This document shows, piece after piece, positions 15,796-24,038 of a stretch of 31,759 bases of DNA. The notes beneath the pieces were generated by a model. It made no database searches. It saw only the letters and a list, made by a program, of their open reading frames with translations, and was not told the origin of the DNA. The position numbers were made by a program, and so were the translations under genes. Source of the stretch: Clostridiaceae bacterium (GTDB lineage Bacteria; Bacillota; Clostridia; Oscillospirales; Acutalibacteraceae); the NCBI GenBank assembly GCA_904501675.1, contig CAJGCL010000006.1, forward strand, positions 1 through 31,759. Reading direction: 5' to 3'. Numbering within the stretch: the first letter of the stretch is position 1; every line of letters begins with the position of its first letter.

Positions 15796-15834
15796 AGACA
15801 TTCCAAGGCAGTTCCTCGGAATGTCTATATTTTT
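15796..15834 (+). terminator. Second terminator after the tRNA-Ser element (bidirectional)
   Basis: A stem AGACATTCC / GGAATGTCT (15796-15804 with 15818-15826), extended by CAAGG pairing, followed by ATATTTTT. On the minus strand it is followed by TTTTGT and closes the histidine kinase gene that ends at 15833. Confidence 0.75.
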
Positions 15835-18292
15835 AGTTTTTCGGCAATTTTACCGTAACCTTGAACAAGTCGCCGTCAATATTGATAATTAATTCTCCGC
15901 CTTGAAGTTTACAAAGGTCTTTTGCAATAGAAAGTCCTAAGCCGTTACCCTCATTTGCACGGGATTCATCCCCTCTTACAAAGCGTTCTGTTAATGTTTC
16001 GGGAGAAATATTAAGCGCTTCCTTTGAAACATTTTTAATTTCAAAATAGCCGTATTTTGCATCCTCATAAACAGAAGCGTAAACCCTTGTATTAGGCGCA
16101 GAATATTTCTTCGCATTGCTGAAAAGGTTAGAAATAATTCTGTAGGTTTTAACGCTGTCGGCAAACACAACAGGTGCTTTTTCAGGCTCTGTGAATTTGA
16201 TTTCGTTCTTATTGTTTTCAAAATCGGGTGAGAATTCAACTATTGCCTGAACTGCAAGCTCAGAAAGATTTAACTTTGCTTTATTAAGCTGAACATTACC
16301 TGTGGAAACCTTTGAAGCTTCAATCAAATCCTCAATAAGCCTTTTAAGCTTTGCGGATTGACCGTTGATTACACCGATATACTCTCTCGCTTTTTCGTCC
16401 TCTATTTCGCATTTATTAAGTAAATCTGAATAGTTTATCAAGGAAGTAAGCGGTGTTTTTAGGTCATGGGAAACATTTGTTATAAGCTGTGTTTTCATCT
16501 GCTCATTTTTAATAGCTTCTGCTACGGCTTTATCAAGTGCTTCATTTGAATTTTCAAGGTTTTTAGCAAGTGTCTGAAGTGATTTTTCAATGTGCTTATC
16601 TGTAAACTCAACAGTTTTATGCTCACCTGATGCGACGATAATTTTATCGAGATTATTTATATATTTAATCACAAAGTAGCAAACAATCAAGTCAAAAACA
16701 ATAATTATTGCACCAAAAATAAGCATAAACATGCCATCAAAGCCTGTAAACCATTCCGCAAAAGAAATAAACAGGCATACGAATGCATTAATCAAAAAGA
16801 ATAAAGCACAACATACAGCAACCTGCCATTTAAATACCTTCGGCTTATATTCAAAAAGCTTTTTAAGCTTGCGGAATATATATGCAACGCCACAACAGAT
16901 TTTATAGAGAATCATATAAATCAATGTTCTTTTAAAGAAAGACTCCTCTGCTTTCTTGATGCGAACAACTGATGAAAGCCATTCTGTGAGCAATAGCAGA
17001 TACAGAATACAGGCATCAATAAGAATAATACGGAATTCTCTTGTGTATATGTTTTCATCAAAATAAACCGAACCGAAAAAGAGAATATCATGAAGGCATA
17101 CAGTTAAAGCAAATCCGATACCGATAGCTCCTGCAAGGTGCAAATCTGTTGGAAGTTTATCAATAAGCAAAAGCTTTGTTTTGGTTTCATTTGCTTTTTT
17201 GCCAACAAGACTGAGCCAGATAAAAAGCATTGAAATTGCAATAAGGAGATAAGCCACAAATAATACAACTGTTTGTAAAACATTATCTGTTTGAGAAGTT
17301 TTGTAAATGCTATACATACGTCCGTAAACATCATCAGCCTTGAATTCTTCGTCATAATACATGCAAATGATATTGACTTTATCATCTTCGATATAGCTAT
17401 TTGAAAGCTCAAAGCCTTTGACCTCGTGATTTTTACCGTTTGCAAGAACATATCTTTCGTTGTTCTTAAGATTCTTAGGAATAGAATCAATATTCGAATA
17501 CACATCTCCATCGAAATCTACAACATAGTATTTAAGATTTTCCTTGCTTTCAAGTCCCCGAAGAGTTTCAAAGAAAAAAGATGTATCATCAACATTGTGC
17601 GAAACGAAGGTATCATATTCTTCGGAAATAAATGTCTTCGCCTGCTCTTCGTTATATTCAAGAGGAATATCAATATTAAATTCATACGAATAATCAGAGC
17701 CATCAAAAGAAACATCAACATTCTTGTTAAACGGATGTGAGGCTTCAAACGCTTCGCTTCTTACAAGCTCCTCGTAAACAAGAAACTCCTGACCCTTGGC
17801 GTTAACGAGAATCTTTTGCGCAATCTGAATGCTTTCAGGATCATCTATGTTAACATACACCTTTGTGGCATATTCTTCAGGAACGGTAACCTCAAGAGTG
17901 CCATCATAATCATAATAGCTGTCATCCCAGTTTTCAACTGCATAGCGAAGCTCTGATTCAATAATTCCTGCCTTATAATCAAGGAATTTCTCAAGAGCTT
18001 TCGCTGAAATATCTTCCTTTTGTGCATTCAAGGATTTTTTTAGCTCTGTTGCATTGTTTCTCGACAAATACACACAAGCATTCAAATCAATCTGATACGC
18101 ATTAGTAAATCCACTTGTTTCAAAAAAGGAAATATCCGTACCCTTAAAATAATTTTCAGGGCCCATCACAATGCAGCCAAGTAACACCTTAAGCGCAACC
18201 GAAAAGCAACAGGCAAACGCACAGATTGCAATCAGCCAGCACAAAAATTTAGTGAATAATGAATACTTAAATTTTTTCAACCTTGTATCCAA
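15833..18292 (-). CDS. Sensor histidine kinase, large extracytoplasmic domain, multi-pass membrane region
   Basis: Membrane sensor of a two-component system, 819 residues. One N-terminal membrane helix (about 12-37) is followed by an extracytoplasmic domain of some 300 residues with no recognised fold, rich in Asp/Glu/Tyr, then about six membrane helices (about 345-560, starting VVLFVAYLLIAISMLFIWL). The kinase core has His609 in NVSHDLKTPLTSLINYSDLL, the N-box ISNLFSNAKKYS and the G-box GNGLGLSIAKDLCKLQGG, all intact. No clear HAMP domain is seen; a short coiled stretch links membrane and kinase. The start is a TTG overlapping the regulator gene by 26 bp; no in-frame ATG lies nearby, so the exact start is uncertain. 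The signal is unknown; the divergent GH30 gene is a possible target. Confidence 0.9.
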   Translation of the reverse strand: MDTRLKKFKYSLFTKFLCWLIAICAFACCFSVALKVLLGCIVMGPENYFKGTDISFFETSGFTNAYQIDLNACVYLSRNNATELKKSLNAQKEDISAKALEKFLDYKAGIIESELRYAVENWDDSYYDYDGTLEVTVPEEYATKVYVNIDDPESIQIAQKILVNAKGQEFLVYEELVRSEAFEASHPFNKNVDVSFDGSDYSYEFNIDIPLEYNEEQAKTFISEEYDTFVSHNVDDTSFFFETLRGLESKENLKYYVVDFDGDVYSNIDSIPKNLKNNERYVLANGKNHEVKGFELSNSYIEDDKVNIICMYYDEEFKADDVYGRMYSIYKTSQTDNVLQTVVLFVAYLLIAISMLFIWLSLVGKKANETKTKLLLIDKLPTDLHLAGAIGIGFALTVCLHDILFFGSVYFDENIYTREFRIILIDACILYLLLLTEWLSSVVRIKKAEESFFKRTLIYMILYKICCGVAYIFRKLKKLFEYKPKVFKWQVAVCCALFFLINAFVCLFISFAEWFTGFDGMFMLIFGAIIIVFDLIVCYFVIKYINNLDKIIVASGEHKTVEFTDKHIEKSLQTLAKNLENSNEALDKAVAEAIKNEQMKTQLITNVSHDLKTPLTSLINYSDLLNKCEIEDEKAREYIGVINGQSAKLKRLIEDLIEASKVSTGNVQLNKAKLNLSELAVQAIVEFSPDFENNKNEIKFTEPEKAPVVFADSVKTYRIISNLFSNAKKYSAPNTRVYASVYEDAKYGYFEIKNVSKEALNISPETLTERFVRGDESRANEGNGLGLSIAKDLCKLQGGELIINIDGDLFKVTVKLPKN

Positions 18293-18956
18293 GACCCCAC
18301 ACCACCTTTAAATATTTAGGTTCTTTCGGATTAATCTCTATCTTTTCGCGGATGTTTTTAATATGTACCGTAACGGTTTTCTCTGTTTTAAAGGCAATTT
18401 CATTCCATACTGCCTCATAAATCTGCGAGCTTGACAGCACCTTACCCATATTCTGCATAAGGTATTCGAGAATGCTGTATTCTCTTGCAGTAAGCTTTAC
18501 ACCTTCACCGTCAACAGTAACCTCTTTTGTATCGGTGTTAAGTGTTAAGCCACCTGTAACATACATATTCTCCGTTTGCACAAGGCTCCCGAGACTTACA
18601 TAGCGCCTTATCTGTGAACGAACACGGGCAACAAGCTCCAATGGATTAAAGGGCTTTGTAACATAATCATCACCACCAAAGCTGAGACCTGTGATTTTAT
18701 CGGTATCCTCACTTTTAGCAGATAAAAAGATTATGGGGAAATTATATTTCTCCCTGATTTTTATTGCCGTTCTTAATCCGTCAAGGCGTGGCATCATAAC
18801 ATCAAGCACAAGGCAATGAATTTCGTTTTTTTCAACAATCTCCAAAGCTTCTATGCCGTCGGATGCAGTAATTACCTCATACCCTTCGCTATCAAGATAA
18901 ATCTTAATAGAATCAAGAATTGCCTTATCATCATCACAAACAAGAACACGATACAT
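18267..18956 (-). CDS. OmpR/PhoB-family response regulator
   Basis: A 229-residue DNA-binding regulator paired with the overlapping histidine kinase. The receiver domain (1-115) has the acidic pocket CDDDKA, the phosphorylation site Asp52 in LDVMMP, a Ser in LSAKSED in place of the usual Thr, and KPF. The C-terminal winged helix (about 130-229) has KLTAREYSILEYLMQN and EKTVTVHIKNIREKIE. The ATG at 18956 is chosen because GGAGGA lies 6 nt upstream; the ATG at 18962 would touch that site directly. Three 11-bp-spaced direct repeats upstream (19025-19052) are candidate self-binding sites. Confidence 0.95.
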   Translation of the reverse strand: MYRVLVCDDDKAILDSIKIYLDSEGYEVITASDGIEALEIVEKNEIHCLVLDVMMPRLDGLRTAIKIREKYNFPIIFLSAKSEDTDKITGLSFGGDDYVTKPFNPLELVARVRSQIRRYVSLGSLVQTENMYVTGGLTLNTDTKEVTVDGEGVKLTAREYSILEYLMQNMGKVLSSSQIYEAVWNEIAFKTEKTVTVHIKNIREKIEINPKEPKYLKVVWGLGYKVEKI

Positions 18957-19024
18957 TTTCATTCCTCCGAAATAACAGGATTTATATCCTGAATACAGAA
19001 TACAACACCAAAATCAATATAAAA

Positions 19025-19052
19025 TTCAAAAAAAGTTAAGAAATAATTAAGA
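19025..19052. promoter_or_regulatory. Candidate response-regulator binding site: three direct repeats
   Basis: TTCAAA (19025), TTAAGA (19036) and TTAAGA (19047) recur every 11 bp, the spacing used by PhoP/OmpR-type dimers. They lie in the 203-bp divergent gap between the regulator and the GH30 gene, so one site could serve both promoters. The DNA is A/T-rich, so chance is possible. Confidence 0.4.
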
Positions 19053-19159
19053 TTACAAATTTATTTTAATACTTTATTTCATATGTTTCAACCTAAACAC
19101 TTGAAAACACAAAATTTTACAGTTATCATATAACCATAACACTTCGAGGATGTGGTGAT

Positions 19160-20578
19160 TTGAAGGAAATTAAAATTCATTTTAATAATCCGTCAACAAC
19201 AAATAACGGTAAATTTCAAGGCTGGGGCACAAGCCTTTGCTGGTGGGCAAACAGGCTGGGCTATTCCCCTGCTTTAACAGAAAAATCAGCAAAGCTGTTC
19301 TTCTCAAAGGATGGTCTCAACCTTAACATTATGCGCTACAACATTGGTGGCGGTGATGACCCTGAACACAAGCATATCACACGTACTGATTCAATTGTTC
19401 CAGGTTGGCTGATTTATGATAAAACAACAAACTCGTATAAATACAAATATGATGCAGACTCAAATCAACTTAATGTTTTAAAAGCCTGCTATAAGGCTAC
19501 CGAAAACCCGTATGTAGAGGTTTTCTCAAACTCTCCGCCATACTTTATGACAAAAAGCGGTTGCTCTTCAGGTGGTGAAAAACCAAATGAGAATAACCTT
19601 CGTGATGACTGCTACGAAGCCTTCGCAGAATATCTTGCCCACGTTACGCAGTACATAAATAATACATTAGAAATTAAAGTAAGCTCAATATCACCCATGA
19701 ACGAGCCAAACACAGATTATTGGCATTATCTCAGCGAAAAGCAGGAGGGCTGTCATTTCGATTCAGGTGATAGTCAAAACAAAATAATTTTGGAAACTGC
19801 AAAAACTATAAAAAGCAAAGGTCTTTTTGATATTGAAATCGTAGGCAGCGACGAAACCTCAACAGACAAGGCAATTATAGCTTATAACGCATATTCAGAT
19901 GAAGTAAAAAATGTTTTAGACAGAATAAGCACTCATTCATACGGCACCGAGCGTATAAAAGACCTTGGTGAGCTTATGAAAAAAGAAAGCAGAAACCTTT
20001 GGATGAGCGAAACAGACTGGGGCGACGTAAGTGGTGAAAACGCAGGTGAAATGGGAGCAGGTCTGTGGCTCTCTAAAAAAATTATTTCCGATATAAACGC
20101 TCTTTCCCCTTCTGCCTGGGTGCTTTGGCTCGTTATTGACTTTCATAAAAGTGAAAATGGCTACTGCGGTAATAAGGATTTTGGCATTCCAGATAAAGAA
20201 AAAGGCTTCTGGGGTCTTGCCTTTGCAGACCACGATACAAAAGAAATTCTTCTCACTCAGAAATACTACTGCATGGGTCAATTCAGCAGATACATAAATG
20301 TTAACGATACAATTCAGCATATTAACGAGGATGTCCTGTGCGCCACAAACGATAAAGAGGTAAAGTTAGTTGTCGTAAACGATAAAACGGCACAAATGCC
20401 CCTTAAAATCGATTTAAATGACACAAACAGATGTATATCATCGGTTAAAGCTATCCGTACAAGCGGAAACCTTCAAAACGGCGAAAGCTGGTACGAGCTA
20501 CCCGACGAAAAAATTAGCAAAAACATTTATGAAACAACTTTAAAAGGGAATTCAGTTACAACACTTATATTCAGGTAA
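19160..20578 (+). CDS. GH30-family glycoside hydrolase, cytoplasmic
   Basis: A retaining beta-glycosidase of 472 residues with no signal peptide. The (beta/alpha)8 domain starts near FQGWGTSLCWWANRLGYS. The acid/base is Glu182 in SPMNEPN and the nucleophile Glu284 in WMSETDWG. The C-terminal 80-90 residues form the beta-domain common in GH30. The GWGTSLCWWA opening and missing secretion signal resemble GH30 enzymes acting on beta-1,6-galactan or related oligosaccharides; the substrate is inferred and other GH30 activities are possible. The start is a TTG at 19160 with GAGG about 10 nt upstream; no better ATG is in frame nearby. A TTGAAA...TATCAT promoter about 50-70 bp upstream is plausible but weak. 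Confidence 0.87.
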   Translation: MKEIKIHFNNPSTTNNGKFQGWGTSLCWWANRLGYSPALTEKSAKLFFSKDGLNLNIMRYNIGGGDDPEHKHITRTDSIVPGWLIYDKTTNSYKYKYDADSNQLNVLKACYKATENPYVEVFSNSPPYFMTKSGCSSGGEKPNENNLRDDCYEAFAEYLAHVTQYINNTLEIKVSSISPMNEPNTDYWHYLSEKQEGCHFDSGDSQNKIILETAKTIKSKGLFDIEIVGSDETSTDKAIIAYNAYSDEVKNVLDRISTHSYGTERIKDLGELMKKESRNLWMSETDWGDVSGENAGEMGAGLWLSKKIISDINALSPSAWVLWLVIDFHKSENGYCGNKDFGIPDKEKGFWGLAFADHDTKEILLTQKYYCMGQFSRYINVNDTIQHINEDVLCATNDKEVKLVVVNDKTAQMPLKIDLNDTNRCISSVKAIRTSGNLQNGESWYELPDEKISKNIYETTLKGNSVTTLIFR

Positions 20579-20584
20579 AAAAAT

Positions 20585-20621
20585 ACTCTGTGCTACATTC
20601 AATGTAACACAGAGTTTTTTT
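20585..20621 (+). terminator. Terminator of the GH30 gene
   Basis: A long stem ACTCTGTG-TACATT / AATGTA-CACAGAGT (20585-20615) with single-base bulges, followed by seven T residues. It overlaps the stop codon of the convergent transporter gene. Confidence 0.88.
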
Positions 20622-21927
20622 ATAAAATTATTTCAATACCTATAAGAGCTGCAAGCAAGGTTGGAACAGCAATAATGACACCATTTTTTATAAAGTCCTT
20701 AAATGATAATTTTATGCCGTACAGTTTAAGAATTGATGACCACATAATTCCTGCGAGAGCGCCTACAGGCGTAAGGTACGCTCCTATATTGGAACCCGCA
20801 ACAGTAGAATAAACTGCTTTAAGATATTCATTGCCTGCAAACGAAACATTATTTAAAACCGAGCTGAACAATACGCTCATAGGAATATTATTTATAATAT
20901 TTGCAGTTGCAACTGACAAAAAGCCGAAAGAAAACACAGAGCTTACTGAATTCAGGAAACTCGCAATAAGATTTGTTGCACCAACATAATCGAGAGATAA
21001 AACAATTGTAAACATTGAAAGTACAAAAGGAACAAGCTCAAAGGGAAGCCTTACAACAGTTCTGTATAAAACATTTGGTTTCTTTCTTCTTTTAAGATAA
21101 ACAAGGCAAACACATATAAATAAAGATAATGCAAAGCCTGCAGAAATTATCCACATTGGAAGATTTATGTAAGAGCTCACCGTTAAAAAAAAGGTGCAAA
21201 GTCCAAGATGTATAAGGCCTAAAATAACAAGCTTTTTATCCCTTAGTTTTTCATTTTGAGTGCTGATTTCAATCGGCTTTGAAAGATGCTTCCTGAAGAT
21301 AAAATACAGCACCGCAAAGGATGTTAACCCTGCCATAATTGTAGGAAAAAGCATAACCTTTAAATAGCTTATAAAGTCAACACCCGATGAGGATGCAAGA
21401 TAAATATTTGTGGGGTTACCTATAATAAGTGCCATACTCCAGGTGTTTGCTGCAACAAATTCGGCTATAAGATACGGCATAGGGCTAATTTTTGCTTTCT
21501 TAGAAAAGAAGCATATAAAAGGTGTAAAGGTTAAAATAATTATATCGTTTGAAGTGAAAACAGTAAGAACAGAAACTGTTATATACATCAATGTAAAAAG
21601 CAGTCTCTGACTACCCTGCGCCTTTGATAAAACTATATTTGCGAGATACCTGAAAAAACCTAATACATCAAGAAAAACCGAAAGCGCAGTCATACTGAAA
21701 AAAAGAACAAGTATTTTCAGAGGATTCACAGAAGTATCTGCCGTAAGACCACTAAAAAACTCATTCAATGGTAAGCTTCCGCTTATCAAAAGTACAATCG
21801 CACCAATAAGAGAAACAATCCAATATGTCCCAAATTTGAATTTTCCTATTTTTATATCCGGTTTGAACAGAACAGATAAAAACACTAAAAGCGCCGTTAT
21901 ACAACAAACCAAAACAGTAAAAATCAT
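20620..21927 (-). CDS. ArsB/NhaD/CitM-superfamily ion transporter
   Basis: A secondary transporter with about 11 membrane helices, 435 residues. Two inverted half-repeats show the superfamily signatures: FTSNDIIILTFTPF with IIGNPTNIYLASSSG in the first half, and NIINNIPMSVLFSSVL with GSNIGAYLTPVGALAG in the second. This is the ion-transporter fold used for arsenite (ArsB), Na+/H+ (NhaD) or citrate (CitM). No arsR, arsA or arsC lies nearby, so an arsenic role is not supported and the substrate stays open. The start is the ATG at 21927, 6 nt after GGTGGG; a GTG at 21948 is an alternative. The upstream sfsA terminator overlaps this promoter region. Confidence 0.82.
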   Translation of the reverse strand: MIFTVLVCCITALLVFLSVLFKPDIKIGKFKFGTYWIVSLIGAIVLLISGSLPLNEFFSGLTADTSVNPLKILVLFFSMTALSVFLDVLGFFRYLANIVLSKAQGSQRLLFTLMYITVSVLTVFTSNDIIILTFTPFICFFSKKAKISPMPYLIAEFVAANTWSMALIIGNPTNIYLASSSGVDFISYLKVMLFPTIMAGLTSFAVLYFIFRKHLSKPIEISTQNEKLRDKKLVILGLIHLGLCTFFLTVSSYINLPMWIISAGFALSLFICVCLVYLKRRKKPNVLYRTVVRLPFELVPFVLSMFTIVLSLDYVGATNLIASFLNSVSSVFSFGFLSVATANIINNIPMSVLFSSVLNNVSFAGNEYLKAVYSTVAGSNIGAYLTPVGALAGIMWSSILKLYGIKLSFKDFIKNGVIIAVPTLLAALIGIEIIL

Positions 21928-21942
21928 ATTAACCCACCAAAA

Positions 21943-21968
21943 CACCAAGACTACTGATAGCCTTGGTG
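21943..21968 (-). terminator. Probable terminator of sfsA
   Basis: On the minus strand CACCAAG (21968-21962) pairs with CTTGGTG (21949-21943) with a few inner pairs, then TTTT. The tail is short, so termination may be partial. Confidence 0.55.
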
Positions 21969-22004
21969 CATATTTTTATCTTCAGAATTTTATCATAACA
22001 TACG

Positions 22005-22697
22005 CTATAATTCAATAGGAATCTTGCTATCGATTGAAATTTCATCAGGTGAAACAACGCAGTCAACAGCAAGTATCTTAACGCCATTTTTTTGAGCACT
22101 TCTAAGAGCATCACCAAAGGCTTTATGGGTTATATCATTAGGCGTAAATTTATATACACCTTTCATCTGTATAACAAAAAGAACATATGCCTCGTAGCCG
22201 TCCTGAAAAGCACAAACAAGCTCGTTGATATGCTTTATTCCTCTTTCGGTTGGCGCATCCGGAAAAGAGGCAACGCCATCATTTTCAAGCGTAACACCTT
22301 TTACTTCAAGGAACGCTTTACGACCATTGTCTTCAATATAAAAATCAAACCTTGATTTGTTGTATGTAAACTCACGTCTTATCGTGGCATTCTTCGAAAA
22401 AAGCGCACCGCCTTTAAGCCATTCTTCTGCAACATCATTAGGAATTTGTGAATCCATATTTATAAGAACAGTATCGTTTTTCGTTTCCTTTTCAACCGCA
22501 ATCAAATCATACTTTGTTTTACGCGAAAGGTTATCTGACTCGTAAAGATACACAGTCGCGTTTTTTAAAAGAATCTCTTTACAACGACCTGTATTTTTGA
22601 CATGAACTATCTCTTCTATGCCTTCTATTTTTACTTTGGCTATAAATCTGTTTGGTCGTGATATAAACCGACCTTTTTTTATCTTAGTGTACTTCAT
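22005..22697 (-). CDS. sfsA: SfsA family protein (sugar fermentation stimulation homologue)
   Basis: 230 residues, the normal SfsA length. The N-terminal OB-like part has FISRPNRFIAKVKIEG and VHVKNTGRCKEIL. The nuclease-like C-terminal part has SRFDFYIEDNGRKAFLEVKGVTLENDGVASFPDAPTERGIKH (catalytic-type Asp, Glu and Lys) and YVLFVIQMKGV. SfsA was named for an effect on maltose metabolism in E. coli; the fold resembles restriction-type nucleases and its true role is unsettled. The ATG at 22697 is clear, and the ZIP gene ends only 3 bp upstream, so sfsA is last of a three-gene run. Confidence 0.95.
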   Translation of the reverse strand: MKYTKIKKGRFISRPNRFIAKVKIEGIEEIVHVKNTGRCKEILLKNATVYLYESDNLSRKTKYDLIAVEKETKNDTVLINMDSQIPNDVAEEWLKGGALFSKNATIRREFTYNKSRFDFYIEDNGRKAFLEVKGVTLENDGVASFPDAPTERGIKHINELVCAFQDGYEAYVLFVIQMKGVYKFTPNDITHKAFGDALRSAQKNGVKILAVDCVVSPDEISIDSKIPIEL

Positions 22698-22700
22698 AAA

Positions 22701-23456
22701 TTAACCTAAAATAACATCAAAGAATAACATCAGGCAGAAGCCAACAAGCAGAGAATATGTTGCACCTCGTTCGTTACCATGGGCGTGCGTTTCAGGTATT
22801 ATTTCATCACTTACAACATAAAGCATTGTGCCACCTGCAAAGGCAAGAGCAAAGGGAAGAATAAACGATGCAAGGCTTACCGCAAAATACCCTAAAAGTG
22901 TACCAAAAACCTCCACTAGACCTGTTGCCATAGCACAGACGAAGGTTCTGCGCGGCGAAACACCTGCCGCAAGCATGGGACCGATTATAACCATACCTTC
23001 AGGGATATTCTGAAGAGCAATACCACCTGCAATAAGCAGTGCTTCAGTATCGTTACCTGAACCAAAACCAACGCCTGCTGCAATACCTTCAGGAAGATTG
23101 TGAATTGCAATTGCAGTAACAAACAAAAGAACTTTATTTAAGTTTGAATTATTTTTATGTTCTTCTGCATCAACGCCAACGAGCTTATGCATATGAGGAA
23201 CTAATTTATCCAAAAGATTAAGACAGACAGCGCCTACAAAAATACCTATAATTGTAATTAAAACGCCATATTTCCCGCCATATTCAACAGACGGAATAAC
23301 AAGCCCCAAAACCGCAGCCGCAAGCATAACACCCGCCGCAAAGGAAAGCACAATATCACTGAATTTATGTGATATTTTTTTAAAAACGAATCCAATTAAA
23401 GACCCGAAAATTGTTGCACCGCCAACGCCTAAGGCAGTAAGTAACACCATTTTCAT
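22701..23456 (-). CDS. ZIP-family divalent metal transporter
   Basis: A membrane transporter for zinc or related metals (Fe, Mn), 251 residues with about eight helices. The metal-binding helix pair carries HNLPEGIAAGVGFG and ALQNIPEGMVIIGPM, the family signature. A His-containing loop (HMHKLVGVDAEEHKNN) and VSDEIIPETHAHG add further metal ligands. It is of the GufA/ZIPB prokaryotic type. The ATG at 23456 lies 5 nt after GAGGTG, which also contains the stop of the phosphatase gene, so the two are translationally coupled. A regulator such as Zur is not visible here. Confidence 0.92.
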   Translation of the reverse strand: MKMVLLTALGVGGATIFGSLIGFVFKKISHKFSDIVLSFAAGVMLAAAVLGLVIPSVEYGGKYGVLITIIGIFVGAVCLNLLDKLVPHMHKLVGVDAEEHKNNSNLNKVLLFVTAIAIHNLPEGIAAGVGFGSGNDTEALLIAGGIALQNIPEGMVIIGPMLAAGVSPRRTFVCAMATGLVEVFGTLLGYFAVSLASFILPFALAFAGGTMLYVVSDEIIPETHAHGNERGATYSLLVGFCLMLFFDVILG

Positions 23457-23460
23457 CAAA

Positions 23461-23925
23461 TCACCTCAACAAAAATTCAAGAAGACTTTTACAACCATTA
23501 TAAATATCGTTGTATGTTATCTCAAAATCCCCTGTATACCAAGGGTCTGCAACATCTCCACCGTTTTCAGTAAAGCTCATAAGTTTATAAATTTTACTAT
23601 CTTTATCGCCCTTTAGTATTATATTCATATTCCTGATATTTGCTCTGTCCATTCCAATAAAATAATCATATTTTTCATAATCAGAGTATTTCAATTGAAC
23701 AGCTCTTTTACCCTCACAGGAAATGCCGTGCTTGAGTAATTCCCTTTTAGCAGGCAGATAAACAGGGTTACCTACCCCATTCCATATTTCCTCGGTGCTT
23801 GTAGCAGAAGAGGAAATATAAAAATCATTAGCCATTCCCTTTTCAGCCACCATTTTCTTGAATATAAACTCTGCCATAGGGCTACGGCAAATATTGCCGT
23901 GGCAAACAAACATTACTTTAATCAT
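23461..23925 (-). CDS. Low-molecular-weight protein tyrosine phosphatase
   Basis: A cytoplasmic phosphatase of 154 residues, normal for the family. The P-loop is CHGNICRS (Cys8, Arg14) right at the N-terminus and the general-acid Asp is in VADPWYTGDFE. Bacterial members act on tyrosine kinases of surface-polysaccharide synthesis, on arginine phosphate or on small metabolites; the role here is unknown. The ATG at 23925 is chosen because GGTGAT sits 7 nt upstream and the P-loop is then correctly near the start; ATG 23934 or TTG 23940 are possible. First gene of the phosphatase-ZIP-sfsA run. Confidence 0.93.
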   Translation of the reverse strand: MIKVMFVCHGNICRSPMAEFIFKKMVAEKGMANDFYISSSATSTEEIWNGVGNPVYLPAKRELLKHGISCEGKRAVQLKYSDYEKYDYFIGMDRANIRNMNIILKGDKDSKIYKLMSFTENGGDVADPWYTGDFEITYNDIYNGCKSLLEFLLR

Positions 23926-23983
23926 ATTTTTCATCACCAAAGCGATTATACCACAAAATATAAACTTTAAAAAGTATTTTCTA

Positions 23984-24012
23984 TTGTTACAGCATAAAAA
24001 TTATGATATAAT
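23984..24012 (+). promoter_or_regulatory. Sigma-A promoter for the MFS-patatin operon
   Basis: TTGTTA (23984-23989), a 17-bp spacer and TATAAT (24007-24012), about 27 bp before the ATG at 24039, with CAAAGAGG as ribosome site. Confidence 0.78.
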
Positions 24013-24038
24013 TTTAAAAAAATCAAAGAGGTTTTAAA

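Noticed and set aside
20620..21927. Arsenite efflux pump ArsB
   Set aside because: The fold fits, but no ars genes or arsenic regulator are nearby and the signatures are shared with sodium and citrate carriers, so only the superfamily is claimed.
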